Positions 1-9,789 of a stretch of 64,000 bases of DNA are shown piece after piece. Source of the DNA: Paenibacillus pabuli NBRC 13638 (GTDB lineage: Bacteria; Bacillota; Bacilli; Paenibacillales; Paenibacillaceae). Each line of letters begins with the position of its first letter. Position 1 is the stretch's first letter. Location: NCBI RefSeq assembly GCF_001514495.1, contig NZ_BCNM01000018.1, positions 1 through 64,000 of the forward strand, written 5' to 3'. Under the pieces are notes generated by a model. That model had not been told where the DNA came from and searched no databases. It saw only the letters and a list, made by a program, of their open reading frames with translations. The translations under genes were made by a program, and so were the position numbers.

Positions 1-2037
1 CATGCGCAGGGCCCCGGCGGCGCACAGCAGCGCCGCCGCTGCAAGAGCTGCCACGAGCCATGGCTGCGCGGCAATGGCCCTTACGCGGGCGAGCAGCCAT
101 GCGCCCGCGCGAGCCACCCCGCCATCCGTCAGCGACGGGGTTACGGCGGACTGCTGCCCGCCAAGCGCAGCAGCACCTTGACCTTCACCCTGCGTCATGG
201 TGAAGCCAGGGGTAGCCTCGAATGGCATCCAGCCCACGCCAGGGAAATACACTTCAACCCAGGAGTGTGCATCGCCCTGGGTTATGACGTATTGCCCGGA
301 AACCGTTGGATCTGCTTCTCCAGGCCCGAACCCCTTAACCCAGCGTGCCGGGATACCCTCTGCACGCAGCAGCACAATCATGGCTGTTGAGAAATGATTG
401 CAATACCCCTGCCGCGTGACAAATAGAAAATCGTCCACAAAATCCGTTCCGCGCGGCGGCATACGAGTATCCAGCGTATATGAGGCATGGTTGGCAAGGT
501 ACGACTTTACAGCTTGCACGGCATCATAACGGGTCTCACTTCCCTGAATGATTTCCTTGGCAAGAGCCTGTACGCGTCCGGGAAGCGTAGTTGGTAGCTG
601 CAAATACGTTCTGCGAATTACAGCCGGATCTTTCATTTTGGACGTCTTCCCCAGCAGGCGTAGTTGTTCAGGAGTTGCCACAGGAATCATGACGTCAGCC
701 GTATAACTTTTGACCGGTTGATCGTCATAAGTACCCGCCAGCCATAACGTTGCAGAATCTTCATTCGACAGCAGTAAACGTTTGTTCTTCTGGTGATCAC
801 TGTTCTTATCCTGTAATGCAAGCTGGAGTGGCATCCCACCTGTAAAGAGGGGATTTGGTCCTCTCCATTCTCGCTTCATCGTCACGGTTTGACGAATACG
901 CTGCCAGTAGGTCGGATTTTCCCAACCATCGGCACGCACCAATCCGGATGGACTCGCCGTCTCAAAGCGCTGCGCCGGATCACTCCAGGTACTTCCGTTA
1001 TAATATGAACGTGTCTCGCCCCGCCAATACGTGGCTTCCGGGCTTTTCGCCTCAAAAAAGAGGGTGTCTCCCTGGGTCAAAGGTGCCCCCATTGGTGCAT
1101 CCGCTGTACTATATCCAGTAACGGCAGTTGCGGCAGGAATGCTTGCGTGCTGTGTATAGCCTGCCCAGTGGGCCAGCCGCTCACCCATCTGCTCAAGGGA
1201 TATACGTTCCGGTGGAGGAATGGAAACCAGTTGACCAGGAATCGCCGAGAAAAGAATCATACATGCCGACACCGCAAGAGTTACCGTAGACCAGAGCACA
1301 TAGGGACTGCGTCCGTAAATCGGAGTAGTCACTCCACCATTGAGGCGGAGCAGCTGCAGCATGGCCTGAATGAGCAAGATCCATAACACAGAGCGAATCA
1401 CCGAAGCATATACATCCAGTCCGGCAAAAGATTCAAGCAACAGCAAATACACCAATGTTGCACTGCCAAACAGCATCACACTTCGTCGCAGCAGTACAAG
1501 CGATTGCACGGAAGTAATCAACATGCTCCAACCGCACATCATAAGCAAGCCTCTGGTTTCTACACTAATCGAGTGAAAACGCCAGGTATGGAAAAAACTG
1601 CCCATATCCGCTGCAAGTGTTGAAGGATATGTCACCGCCCACCCTGCGGGGTCAATTCCTCCGTACATCCAGCATAATGCTACCAAAGCAATACAGAGCC
1701 GGACCAGAATCCCCGTGATCCAGCCTGTTCGAAGCAACCCTGCGAGCAGGAGAGTCCCCGTCAATGCAGTCATCACGGACAAGAACCGTTCACTCCCCTG
1801 CTGACCTGATGACGTAACAGGATAAATCCACTCCAGGGACAAGACAAGCAAAATGGCAGAAACGAAAAATGTATACAGGACAGGTACTTTACCTTGTCCA
1901 ATATGCTTCAAACCTGGACCAACTGTCTTGGGCTCTGCTATATAAGGGGAACGAACAGATTCGAATCTCGAACTGGTTAGGGGGCCTCTGTCTGCCACAG
2001 TGGCGTTCGCTTGATGAGTCCCATTAGGCTCCCACAT
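1..2037 (-). CDS. Transglutaminase-like membrane protein (TgpA/DUF3488 type), 3' end outside window
   Basis: Partial gene: the frame is open from the ATG at 2037 to the window edge (at least 679 residues). The N-terminal third is a series of hydrophobic helices. A large extracytoplasmic part follows, then a papain-like transglutaminase core with the nucleophile in QGYCNHF (Cys about 546) and the His in GDAHSWVEV (about 591). A further hydrophobic stretch begins at the window edge. The third core position is Glu in FEATPG, as is common in this family. The start is preceded by GGAGG at 7 bases and overlaps the end of the DUF58 gene. MoxR-DUF58-transglutaminase trios are a known conserved arrangement. 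The role is probably assembly or processing of a cell-envelope protein; the substrate is unknown. Confidence 0.85.
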   Translation of the reverse strand, partial: MWEPNGTHQANATVADRGPLTSSRFESVRSPYIAEPKTVGPGLKHIGQGKVPVLYTFFVSAILLVLSLEWIYPVTSSGQQGSERFLSVMTALTGTLLLAGLLRTGWITGILVRLCIALVALCWMYGGIDPAGWAVTYPSTLAADMGSFFHTWRFHSISVETRGLLMMCGWSMLITSVQSLVLLRRSVMLFGSATLVYLLLLESFAGLDVYASVIRSVLWILLIQAMLQLLRLNGGVTTPIYGRSPYVLWSTVTLAVSACMILFSAIPGQLVSIPPPERISLEQMGERLAHWAGYTQHASIPAATAVTGYSTADAPMGAPLTQGDTLFFEAKSPEATYWRGETRSYYNGSTWSDPAQRFETASPSGLVRADGWENPTYWQRIRQTVTMKREWRGPNPLFTGGMPLQLALQDKNSDHQKNKRLLLSNEDSATLWLAGTYDDQPVKSYTADVMIPVATPEQLRLLGKTSKMKDPAVIRRTYLQLPTTLPGRVQALAKEIIQGSETRYDAVQAVKSYLANHASYTLDTRMPPRGTDFVDDFLFVTRQGYCNHFSTAMIVLLRAEGIPARWVKGFGPGEADPTVSGQYVITQGDAHSWVEVYFPGVGWMPFEATPGFTMTQGEGQGAAALGGQQSAVTPSLTDGGVARAGAWLLARVRAIAAQPWLVAALAAAALLCAAGALRM

Positions 2038-3403
2038 CGGTTACCTCCGCCTTTCCCATGGAAGGTAGCGACCTGTCTGTGATCCACTGGATGTGCACCC
2101 CTCTGTGACGAAGCTGTTCCAAGTTATCCCGGTTAAATCCATTCTCGGAATTATGATATAACGGGCCTGGTGAGGAGGGCTGCACGGAATTTGAGACCCT
2201 GTTGGCAGCCAGATCGTCCACATGATGTAATCGATTCTCCTCCAAATGGCTTCCTAAAGGCGGCTTCAAGCGTGTGCGCGATAATTCTTCTTCAGCTGCA
2301 AGCCCGGTTAGCTGAATCTCTACCCGATATCCCCGTCCCGTTACTCTGGTTACCCAGTCTATCAGAGATTCATCCATTATCCCTGTGAGAACTACAATTC
2401 GTGACCCTAGTGCCAAGCTATCCAACATATCTGTGCGAATCGATGGAGAGACAGAGTGAACCTTGGATATTTGTGCCTGAGCCAGTCTGTCCAGTGCATG
2501 AGTATCCTCCGTCTGATGCAGGATGTTTTCTTGCCACTTCTCTTGTTGGTTAGAGGTACTACGCCCACCTTCCATCCACAGTTGATAAGCAATATGGTCC
2601 CGTTCTGCAGTATAAATCCAGCGGGCAGCTGCACGAACCGCATGTTCAAACGCGGGAGTGTCTCTCTTTTCCGACTGTCTCAACTCATATCCCGATGCAC
2701 CTTCATATACCAATATACCGAGTGAGGCTGTATCCGATGTTTCGGGCAAAAAGGTCTGAAGCCGACCGGTTTTGGCCGTGCTCTTCCAGTGAATACGTCC
2801 CAGCGGGTCTCCCTGCTGATATTCACGATAATCCGGGCTGCGGTTCCCCTGACTGCTTCTCCGCTCAGACAGCGAATCTTCGCCCATTGCTGAGTATTCA
2901 CCACAATTATTCTCGCTCCAGTCTGCAGCTTGGGGGACAACAATCAGGGGAGTATGAACCATTGTCTCTGCAGAGACCGTATTCCAACCGAAAACATCAC
3001 CCCAGTACAGTTTGCCTGTCTCCCATCTGTACACACCTCTGCGCAGACCCGATAGTTCATATTGATACGTAAACTGACGCCGGGCTCCCGGGAAGATTAA
3101 TTTGCGGTGTATACCAGCAGGGGTGTTCTCACACAAAATGATCCATAACAATGGCATACGGCAGTCGAATGCCAACTCCACCTGTACCCGCGCCTTTTCC
3201 CCTGCTGCAATCCGATTCGCTTGCATCTGCCGCCGAATGACAACATTGCGCGGGCCGAAGAAATGGAGAAGCATCCCGCTTGCAAGCATCAAGGCTGCCA
3301 GAATAGACAGAAACAGGGCCGCTCTTCCTCCATGCCATATATACAAAGTAGTAAAAGCAACTACCAAAACAACACACAGCACCCGTTGACCCAAGACAGT
3401 CAT
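2024..3403 (-). CDS. DUF58 domain-containing protein
   Basis: 459 residues from the ATG at 3403, which overlaps the MoxR stop as ATGA; a longer in-frame start at 3490 lies inside the MoxR gene and is unlikely. The first about 45 residues hold two hydrophobic segments. A beta-rich region follows, then the DUF58 hallmark around residues 200-220 (SPDYREYQQGDPLGRIHWKS), which belongs to a VWA-like fold. The family nearly always sits between a MoxR AAA+ ATPase and a transglutaminase-like membrane protein, as here. It is thought to act with the ATPase in complex assembly at the membrane. The biochemical function is not established. Confidence 0.88.
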   Translation of the reverse strand: MTVLGQRVLCVVLVVAFTTLYIWHGGRAALFLSILAALMLASGMLLHFFGPRNVVIRRQMQANRIAAGEKARVQVELAFDCRMPLLWIILCENTPAGIHRKLIFPGARRQFTYQYELSGLRRGVYRWETGKLYWGDVFGWNTVSAETMVHTPLIVVPQAADWSENNCGEYSAMGEDSLSERRSSQGNRSPDYREYQQGDPLGRIHWKSTAKTGRLQTFLPETSDTASLGILVYEGASGYELRQSEKRDTPAFEHAVRAAARWIYTAERDHIAYQLWMEGGRSTSNQQEKWQENILHQTEDTHALDRLAQAQISKVHSVSPSIRTDMLDSLALGSRIVVLTGIMDESLIDWVTRVTGRGYRVEIQLTGLAAEEELSRTRLKPPLGSHLEENRLHHVDDLAANRVSNSVQPSSPGPLYHNSENGFNRDNLEQLRHRGVHIQWITDRSLPSMGKAEVTDVGA

Positions 3404-4389
3404 TGACGCCGTCCCCTTCCCTGGGACGCCATTTGTACAGGTACAGGCACCGATGTGAGAGCTTCCTGAATGACTTGCGCCTGGCCCCAAGCCTCCCCTC
3501 TATTCTGGGCCTTCAATTGAATACGATGGGAAAGGACAGGTACAGCCATCTCTTTGACATCATCGGGAATGACGTAACTGCGTCCCTGCAGGTAAGCGAA
3601 TGATTGGGCAGCCACCATCCAGGCCAACGTTCCACGCGGGCTGATTCCCAGCCTTACTGCCGGATGACTTCGGGAGGCCACGGCAACAGCAACCAGATAC
3701 TGCTTGACGACAGGATCGACATGGACCTGTTTTACTTCACGCTGCATGGCTGAGATCTCTTCCGCAAGCATGACCGGACGAAGCTCATCCAATAATTCTC
3801 TGCTGTACATCCGGGTTAACAGTTCCACTTCCTGCTCCGGTTCAGGATAGCCCAGCCCGATTTTCATGATAAATCGATCCAGCTGTGCTTCAGGCAAGCG
3901 GTAGGTACCCTCAAATTGCAGCGGATTCTGCGTCGCCAGCAAAAAGAACGGACGCGGCAAAGCATAGGTTGTGCCATCCACCGTAATGCGTCGTTCCTCC
4001 ATCGCTTCCAGAAGTGCCGACTGGGTCCGGGGAGAAGCACGGTTGATTTCATCTGCCAGAACGATGTTGGACATAACAGGTCCTGGTCGAAATTTGAATT
4101 CGCCAGTATGCGGATGATACATCGATGTACCCGTCACATCTGCCGGCATCACGTCCGACGTAAACTGAATCCGCCCCAGGGAGCAATCCAGCGCGGAAGC
4201 GACGGCGCGAACCAGCATCGTTTTGCCTGTACCCGGTACATCTTCCAGAAGCACATGACCTCCACTGAGCATCGAAGTCAGCACATAACGAATCTCTTGT
4301 TTTTTGCCAACAATCACACTTTCAACTCGCTTCATAACTCTATTCAGCAATTCAACAGCATGCTCGTGTTCCATTCGGATATAAGTCAT
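3400..4389 (-). CDS. MoxR family AAA+ ATPase
   Basis: 329 residues from the ATG at 4389, chosen because GGAG lies 8 bases upstream; an in-frame ATG at 4422 has no comparable site. Walker A is VPGTGKT (about 51-57), Walker B is IVLADE (about 109-114), and sensor and arginine-finger regions follow (ATQNP; RLPEAQLDRF). The length is usual for MoxR ATPases, which act as chaperone-like factors for maturation or metal insertion of partner proteins. It is the first gene of a translationally coupled trio with the DUF58 and transglutaminase-like genes. The client of the system cannot be read from the sequence. Confidence 0.92.
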   Translation of the reverse strand: MTYIRMEHEHAVELLNRVMKRVESVIVGKKQEIRYVLTSMLSGGHVLLEDVPGTGKTMLVRAVASALDCSLGRIQFTSDVMPADVTGTSMYHPHTGEFKFRPGPVMSNIVLADEINRASPRTQSALLEAMEERRITVDGTTYALPRPFFLLATQNPLQFEGTYRLPEAQLDRFIMKIGLGYPEPEQEVELLTRMYSRELLDELRPVMLAEEISAMQREVKQVHVDPVVKQYLVAVAVASRSHPAVRLGISPRGTLAWMVAAQSFAYLQGRSYVIPDDVKEMAVPVLSHRIQLKAQNRGEAWGQAQVIQEALTSVPVPVQMASQGRGRRQ

Positions 4390-4495
4390 TTTCTTGATCT
4401 CCATCCTTCCATCCATCGGCATTCCTGAGCCATAGTAATCTATGATTCAGTGTTGCCCGGAAGTAGAGAGAATAGTCCTGCAAGAACGACTTTCT

Positions 4496-5764
4496 TCAGA
4501 TCATTTTATAGATATACATGCTGTTTGCTGCTGCCAGAGGCATACTGGCTTTCACAATCCATTCTTTTTCGTTCACCTTCATGGATTGTACGTTAACACC
4601 CATGTGCTCCATCAACTCTCGCAGGGGAACCCAAGTCGTCCCTCCCTGGGTTTGTACGGCCCCCACTGTCCTCATGTCATCCACCTGGTCTGCACGCTTC
4701 GTTTTTAGCTCTCCGCTGATACTGTTTGCATGGATGATTCGGTCTTTCCATACCGCAGTAGCGGTTCTGGTCTCTGCATCCCAGCGGGCGCTGCTTCCGA
4801 ACTTCTTCATAAAGGTCCGCAAAGGCACCATAATCCGCTGATCTTCCACGCGAAACTCCCCTGGTTTCAATGTGGCTGCCGCCAGACCCATTTCCACCTT
4901 TAGTTCCTTGCCCGCAAGCCAAAGATTGCTGTTCTCCTGCACGTGCTCTGCAATCCACGCCTTTCCCGGAGCCTTGCGGGACTTGTATTTCTCAGCGGGA
5001 TGTACGCGGAATTGGACAGGCTGATCCGTGGCTTTCATCGTATCAAATCGATAGCCTTGATCGCGGTAATACTTGATGATACCCGGCAGTGCTTTTACCG
5101 TCTCGGCATGAGCGCCCCCATCGTGCATCAGTACAATGACAGAACGTGCTCCGGCTGGCACTTGGGTTGCGTTCGTCAGAATTTCTTTGGCCGGAACGCC
5201 TTTGCGTTTGGAGTCACCACTGTCTACATTCCAATCCATGACGGTATACCCGCCCTGTTTCAACAGATCAAAATAGCTCTGATCAAAATGCCCATAGGTC
5301 CCACCCGGTGCCCGGACCAGATTTGGACGAAATCCGGTAATTCGCTCCACTACGGCCTCTGTCTGTTTGATCTGCTTCCAGAACACTTTAAAATCACTGT
5401 ACAGCTGTTCGTACTGATGATTAAATGTATGATTGCCCAGAGCATGTCCATCCTCTACAACGGAACGGATCATCTCCGGATAACGTTCTGCCTGCTCACC
5501 CAACACAAAAAATGTAGCCTGAACCTTCTCTTTACGCAAAATATCCAATACTTCACGGGTATGTTTGCCCGGTCCATCGTCAAAACTCAAATAGACTACT
5601 TTGTCCTGGAGATTCTTTTCTTTGGAGGCAGCCGCTACAAAGCCTGACCCAGAGGAAGCGTACGATGTGCCTGCATATGCAGCAAATACACACAGCAATA
5701 CCATAATTCGAAGAATGAGAGCAGACCTTTTACCCGATAAAAATATATGTATTGGTGTTACCAT
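4496..5764 (-). CDS. Secreted polysaccharide deacetylase with C-terminal copper-amine-oxidase-like domain
   Basis: 422 residues. A signal peptide or membrane anchor covers about residues 14-36 and ends near SYASS. The NodB deacetylase fold follows, with FDDGPG at 61-66 and the metal-binding HTFNH at 112-116. RAPGG and LMHDGG complete the expected set of NodB motifs. It probably removes acetyl groups from peptidoglycan or another cell-surface glycan outside the cell. Residues from about 300 onward (VPLRTFMKKFG, WVPLRELMEHMG) form a copper-amine-oxidase-N-like stalk domain, common in exported Paenibacillus enzymes and probably non-catalytic. The ATG has GGAGG 11 bases upstream. It appears to be monocistronic, downstream of the MoxR trio in the same direction as that trio. 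Confidence 0.9.
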   Translation of the reverse strand: MVTPIHIFLSGKRSALILRIMVLLCVFAAYAGTSYASSGSGFVAAASKEKNLQDKVVYLSFDDGPGKHTREVLDILRKEKVQATFFVLGEQAERYPEMIRSVVEDGHALGNHTFNHQYEQLYSDFKVFWKQIKQTEAVVERITGFRPNLVRAPGGTYGHFDQSYFDLLKQGGYTVMDWNVDSGDSKRKGVPAKEILTNATQVPAGARSVIVLMHDGGAHAETVKALPGIIKYYRDQGYRFDTMKATDQPVQFRVHPAEKYKSRKAPGKAWIAEHVQENSNLWLAGKELKVEMGLAAATLKPGEFRVEDQRIMVPLRTFMKKFGSSARWDAETRTATAVWKDRIIHANSISGELKTKRADQVDDMRTVGAVQTQGGTTWVPLRELMEHMGVNVQSMKVNEKEWIVKASMPLAAANSMYIYKMI

Positions 5765-6006
5765 GAATAAATCAACCTCCAGCGTCTCTAGTGAATTTGC
5801 TGATAGACTTCAGCAGATTTGTTAGAATTATATGGAGGATTCGCCGAAAAAAGACGCGATTTTGTTTTATATTTTTCACAATTTGGGATGGCCTGTGATT
5901 GATTCTTCGCTTCGGATTAGGTAGCATAATGGACAGGTAGGATCAGGAACGAAACACCATGGAGAGTAGTTAGGCTCCCACCCAGTCTGCAGGAGAGTGA
6001 AATCTA

Positions 6007-6651
6007 TTGGAATTGCTTGAGAAGGTCCAGCATCTGTTTGGGTCCTACGGATACAGCGTTTTGTTTTTTGGCTTGCTGCTGGAATTTATCGCCCTTCCCT
6101 TTCCGGGAGAAACAACGATGGCTTACGCAGGATTCCTGTCCTACAAGGGACACCTGGATTTTGGTATACTCGCCATTCTGGCTTTTCTCGGAACAACGAT
6201 TGGCATGACCATCACCTATTTTATTGGAGCCAAAGCAGGTCTGCCGTTTATTACACGGTATGGAAAATGGTTTCTGATGAAGCAGGACAAGCTCGATAAG
6301 ACACAAAAGTGGTTTGCCAAGTATGGCAATGCCCTGATTTTTATTGGTTATTTCATTCCTGGTATAAGGCATTTCACCGGATATTTCGCCGGAATAGCTG
6401 CTGTTCCCTTTCGCAAATTCGCATTATACGCCTATTCAGGCGCGCTGTTCTGGGTATTGTTATTTCTCGGTATTGGCAAAATATTCGGACCCCAGTGGAA
6501 CGCCGTGTTCCACCTGGCACATCAATATGCAGCGTACATCGCGGCGGGTATTGGACTGCTGCTGATTGCAGCGATATTGTACCGTTATCGAAAAGCCTGG
6601 ACAGCGAGATCCCTGCGTAAGCCAGCTCCTGTTCGTCAAAGACAAAAGTAA
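6007..6651 (+). CDS. DedA family membrane protein
   Basis: 214 residues beginning at TTG 6007, with AGGAGAG just upstream at 5990-5996. It has four to five hydrophobic helices and the DedA/SNARE-associated pattern: FPGETTMAYAGFLSY near residue 35, G.T.G....Y..G near 60-75, and F.R.IPGIRHFTGYFAG near 120. Members are undecaprenyl-phosphate or phospholipid flippases or scramblases, linked to envelope homeostasis and resistance to cationic antimicrobials. The C-terminus is a short basic tail. The gene is alone on the plus strand, convergent with the MFS gene, and ends just before a hairpin terminator. Confidence 0.9.
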   Translation: MELLEKVQHLFGSYGYSVLFFGLLLEFIALPFPGETTMAYAGFLSYKGHLDFGILAILAFLGTTIGMTITYFIGAKAGLPFITRYGKWFLMKQDKLDKTQKWFAKYGNALIFIGYFIPGIRHFTGYFAGIAAVPFRKFALYAYSGALFWVLLFLGIGKIFGPQWNAVFHLAHQYAAYIAAGIGLLLIAAILYRYRKAWTARSLRKPAPVRQRQK

Positions 6652-6722
6652 ACCAAAAGTCCGGATTACGGATGTTTGATGTTTCTAATTTGAGAGATGT
6701 TTCAACTGTATATAGGATAAGC

Positions 6723-6755
6723 AAGGAGCTGCGTACAAGTCGCACTCCTTTTTTC
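6723..6755 (+). terminator. Intrinsic terminator after DedA gene
   Basis: Arms AAGGAG-TGCG and CGCA-CTCCTT (one-base bulge) around a 7-base loop, followed by a run of T on the plus strand. It lies between the convergent DedA and MFS genes. Confidence 0.8.
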
Positions 6756-6759
6756 ATAT

Positions 6760-8076
6760 TCATTTGTCCATGCGTCTGATATTAAAAGCCTCACGGGCCC
6801 TTAGCCATCCATATGATGTCAGCAATACAGCAATGGCTGCGAAACCCAAACCTCCTGCAAATCCTAGCGTTCGCGGTTCTACCACCTCCAATAATAAACC
6901 CGCACCAAACATGGACAATCCCAGCATACAACTGCTGCATGCCGTCACCAATCCAAAGATGAGTCCACGATACTTCTTAGGCGTTTCACGCATCAATAAT
7001 GTATCCAGACAGGTATTGCCTACGCCTGACATGAGCGCAAGCAGAACGTAGATCAGGGAAGCAAGCCATGGTTGAGCCGCAATACTCAGCAGCATAAGCA
7101 GCCCTCCTTCTACCAGCAGGCATACGATTACACCAGGAAGTAACCAGTGCTGGAAATAACGAGAACACCAGCTGCTCAATACCAGGCCCGTTCCGAGTGC
7201 AGCATAGAACATGCCTACTCCCCAATCCCCCAGCGCAAACACTTCAATCGCATACACACTGATCAATACATTATCGATTCCGTTTATGACCGGAACCCAT
7301 AACTCAAACAGGATGATCATCTGTAATACTACAGAAGACCGAACCAGCCGCCAGATTACAGAAGAAACATGAACTTCACCCTGGTCGCGAGTAATCCCTG
7401 AAGTATGATCAGAGGTCACACTGGCTGAGACACTGGTTGAACGCTCTCCATTTTCAATTGAAATCTCACCGGATTCAGCATCCCTTTCTGATGGAAATGA
7501 AATTTTACGGATCACCATAGCTGCTGTTAGGAAACACAATGCATTGGTTATAAAAGCGGCCTGAGGTCCCATCATGGATGAAGTAATTCCTCCAATTAAA
7601 GCACCAACAATGAGCACCGTTCCATTCATCACCTGTTCAAGCCCATTAATCCGGAGCAGATTACCCGGCTGTACGAGCAGTGGTATTCCTGATTTGCGAA
7701 CCGGTGCATAGAGGGCCTCCGCACAAGCAAGTAAAGTACTGACGGTGTACAGAATCCACAAATCATCCGCATGATTGACAAACAAATAGCTCAAGGCAAG
7801 AGGAACTCTCAACAAATTGGTCATTAGCATAATCGTTCGCCTTGAAAAATGCATGGTCAACAAGCCCCCTGCGGGGGCAAGCACCAGAAACGGAAGCACA
7901 CGAAGTCCAAGCACAAGTCCTACGGCCAGTCCAGATCCTGTGATACTCAGAATTAATGAAAGCACGGCGATCTGGGAAAACCGATCCCCGATGCCGTTGA
8001 CCATTCCCGCAATGAAAATCCTGCGGTACCCCGGCTCCTTTTGCAGCAAAGACAGCATGGAAAATCCGAATAACAT
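6760..8076 (-). CDS. MFS transporter, 12-helix efflux type
   Basis: 438 residues from the ATG at 8076, picked because GAGG lies 7 bases upstream; a GTG at 8106 in the same frame has no ribosome site. The protein is hydrophobic throughout, with a central charged loop of about 35 residues near 195-235 that splits it into two six-helix halves, as usual for this superfamily. It resembles the enterobactin-exporter-like or macrolide-efflux-like group (MFS_3), with GMVNGIGDRFSQIAV in helix 1. The substrate cannot be inferred. It is transcribed away from the first germination operon. Convergent neighbour: the DedA gene. Confidence 0.85.
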   Translation of the reverse strand: MLFGFSMLSLLQKEPGYRRIFIAGMVNGIGDRFSQIAVLSLILSITGSGLAVGLVLGLRVLPFLVLAPAGGLLTMHFSRRTIMLMTNLLRVPLALSYLFVNHADDLWILYTVSTLLACAEALYAPVRKSGIPLLVQPGNLLRINGLEQVMNGTVLIVGALIGGITSSMMGPQAAFITNALCFLTAAMVIRKISFPSERDAESGEISIENGERSTSVSASVTSDHTSGITRDQGEVHVSSVIWRLVRSSVVLQMIILFELWVPVINGIDNVLISVYAIEVFALGDWGVGMFYAALGTGLVLSSWCSRYFQHWLLPGVIVCLLVEGGLLMLLSIAAQPWLASLIYVLLALMSGVGNTCLDTLLMRETPKKYRGLIFGLVTACSSCMLGLSMFGAGLLLEVVEPRTLGFAGGLGFAAIAVLLTSYGWLRAREAFNIRRMDK

Positions 8077-8186
8077 GAACAATCCTCTTTTCGTTTTATT
8101 AGACACTTATCTAATTAGATATTATTCTAATATATAAGAATTGGCAATCTTCTTTTTCGCCCAAGGATATTCAATATCACTTTTCG

Positions 8187-8216
8187 TGATAATCCGGATT
8201 CATCCAGGTCATACTA
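8187..8216 (+). promoter_or_regulatory. Sigma-G-like promoter of the first germination operon
   Basis: TGATAA at 8187-8192, a 17-base spacer, and CATACTA at 8210-8216 match the forespore sigma-G pattern. The -10 element ends about 34 bases before the start of the GerA-type gene. Known gerA-type operons are expressed in the forespore under sigma G. Confidence 0.7.
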
Positions 8217-8250
8217 ATTTGCAATTATAGGGTGTAGAGGGGGTGAAGGA

Positions 8251-9771
8251 ATGAGTACAGCAGAGCAGCACAATCCGAGTCAAAGTACAAAAAAAATATC
8301 TCCGGATCTTACGGAAAATACCGATTACTGCAAGAAGGTGATGGGGAACAGCAAAGACCTGATGATTCGTCCTCTGCAATGTCTGCACAAATGGTCTTCT
8401 GTCATGTTGTACATTGATGGAATGGTAGATGTACAGATTGTTAATCATTCCATCCTTGAATCCTTGTTACAGACCCGTGAGCTGCCTGACTTTTCGGCGG
8501 ATAATGAACATCTGAGCTATCTCCAGAACGATGTTCTGGTGGCCAGCAATGTGCTCTTGATCGATGAGATGAAAGAGGTCCTCGATGCTCTTCTGGCAGG
8601 CTTTGTCGTGGTACTCCTTGAAGGATCGAATCAGGGCTTGAAAATTGCAGCTGCGGGCTGGGAAGACCGCGCCGTCGGTGAACCTATTTCCCAGACGGTT
8701 GTTCGCGGTCCGATGGAAGGCTTTAATGAAAATTTGCGAACGAATACCAGCTTGATACGCAAACGAATTCGCGACCCCCATCTTTGGATCGAAGAAAGGG
8801 AGATTGGTCGAGTCACCAACACCAGGATAGCGGTAGTCTATCTGGAACATATCGTCGATCAGGAGGTCGTCAAAGAACTTCGGCGCAGGCTTGATGGGAT
8901 TGATATTGACTCCATTCTGGAAAGCGGATATATCGAGGAGCTCGTGCAGGACAAGACAGGCACAATTTTCCCTACAGTCTATAATAGCGAGCGGCCAGAC
9001 ACCGTCTGTGCTGCCCTGCTTGAAGGCCGGGTGGCCATTATTATAGATGGTACTCCTTTCGTGCTGCTGGTGCCGGCCCTGTTTGTTCATTTCTTTCAGT
9101 CTCCTGAAGATTATTACCAGCGGGCCGATATTAGTTCATTGATTCGAATGATTCGTTATCTGGCCTTCTTTATCGCGTTACTTGCCCCATCCTTTTATAT
9201 TGCCATTACTACCTTTCATCAGGAGATGCTGCCTACCAACCTGCTCATTAGCCTGGCAGCTCAGCGTGAAGGGGTCCCATTCCCGGCATTCATAGAAGCC
9301 ATCTTGATGGAGCTGACCTATGAAATTTTGCGGGAAGCGGGCATCCGGATTCCAAAGACTGTCGGTCAGGCCGTTTCCATTGTCGGTACCCTTGTTATTG
9401 GTCAGGCCGCTGTAGATGCAGGCGTTGTATCGGCTGCCATGGTTATCATCGTATCCATTACAGCGATATCCAGTTATGTCATCCCGGAAAATGGATTGTC
9501 CATCTCTGTGCGAATTCTGCGTTTTGTTCTGATGATCTTGGCTGCTGCCTTCGGATTCTACGGCATTCTGATCGTTCTGCTGATCACTGTAACTCATCTA
9601 TGCAGTTTAAGGTCTTTTGGCGTGTCATATATGTCCCCGTTTGCGCCTTATATCGGGAAAGATCTCAAAGATACCCTGTTCCGCGTGCCTTGGACCCGGA
9701 TGAAGACCCGTCCTCTTTCTACCGGAACGCCAAACAAAACCAGACAGGCAAACCAAAAAACAAAACGATAA
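8251..9771 (+). CDS. Spore germinant receptor A subunit (GerA family)
   Basis: 506 residues; the ATG at 8251 follows GGGGGTGAAGGA. The hydrophilic N-terminal half (to about 290) contains the conserved region GPMEGFNENLRTNTSLIRKRIRDP in pieces. Several membrane helices follow, with the family signature SPEDYYQR before them and REAGIRIPKTVGQAVSIVG around residues 355-385. The subunit sits in the spore inner membrane and forms the oligomeric receptor that, with B and C subunits, senses germinants. It is the first gene of an A-C-D-B-B operon with a sigma-G-like promoter. The germinant specificity cannot be predicted. GerK-like naming would be a guess. Confidence 0.93.
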   Translation: MSTAEQHNPSQSTKKISPDLTENTDYCKKVMGNSKDLMIRPLQCLHKWSSVMLYIDGMVDVQIVNHSILESLLQTRELPDFSADNEHLSYLQNDVLVASNVLLIDEMKEVLDALLAGFVVVLLEGSNQGLKIAAAGWEDRAVGEPISQTVVRGPMEGFNENLRTNTSLIRKRIRDPHLWIEEREIGRVTNTRIAVVYLEHIVDQEVVKELRRRLDGIDIDSILESGYIEELVQDKTGTIFPTVYNSERPDTVCAALLEGRVAIIIDGTPFVLLVPALFVHFFQSPEDYYQRADISSLIRMIRYLAFFIALLAPSFYIAITTFHQEMLPTNLLISLAAQREGVPFPAFIEAILMELTYEILREAGIRIPKTVGQAVSIVGTLVIGQAAVDAGVVSAAMVIIVSITAISSYVIPENGLSISVRILRFVLMILAAAFGFYGILIVLLITVTHLCSLRSFGVSYMSPFAPYIGKDLKDTLFRVPWTRMKTRPLSTGTPNKTRQANQKTKR

Positions 9772-9789
9772 TCGGTAAGGAGAACGTGT

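Noticed and set aside
3404..3490. Longer N-terminus for the DUF58 protein
   Set aside because: It overlaps the MoxR gene; the ATG at 3403 overlaps the MoxR stop in the usual ATGA manner and leads directly into the hydrophobic N-terminus.
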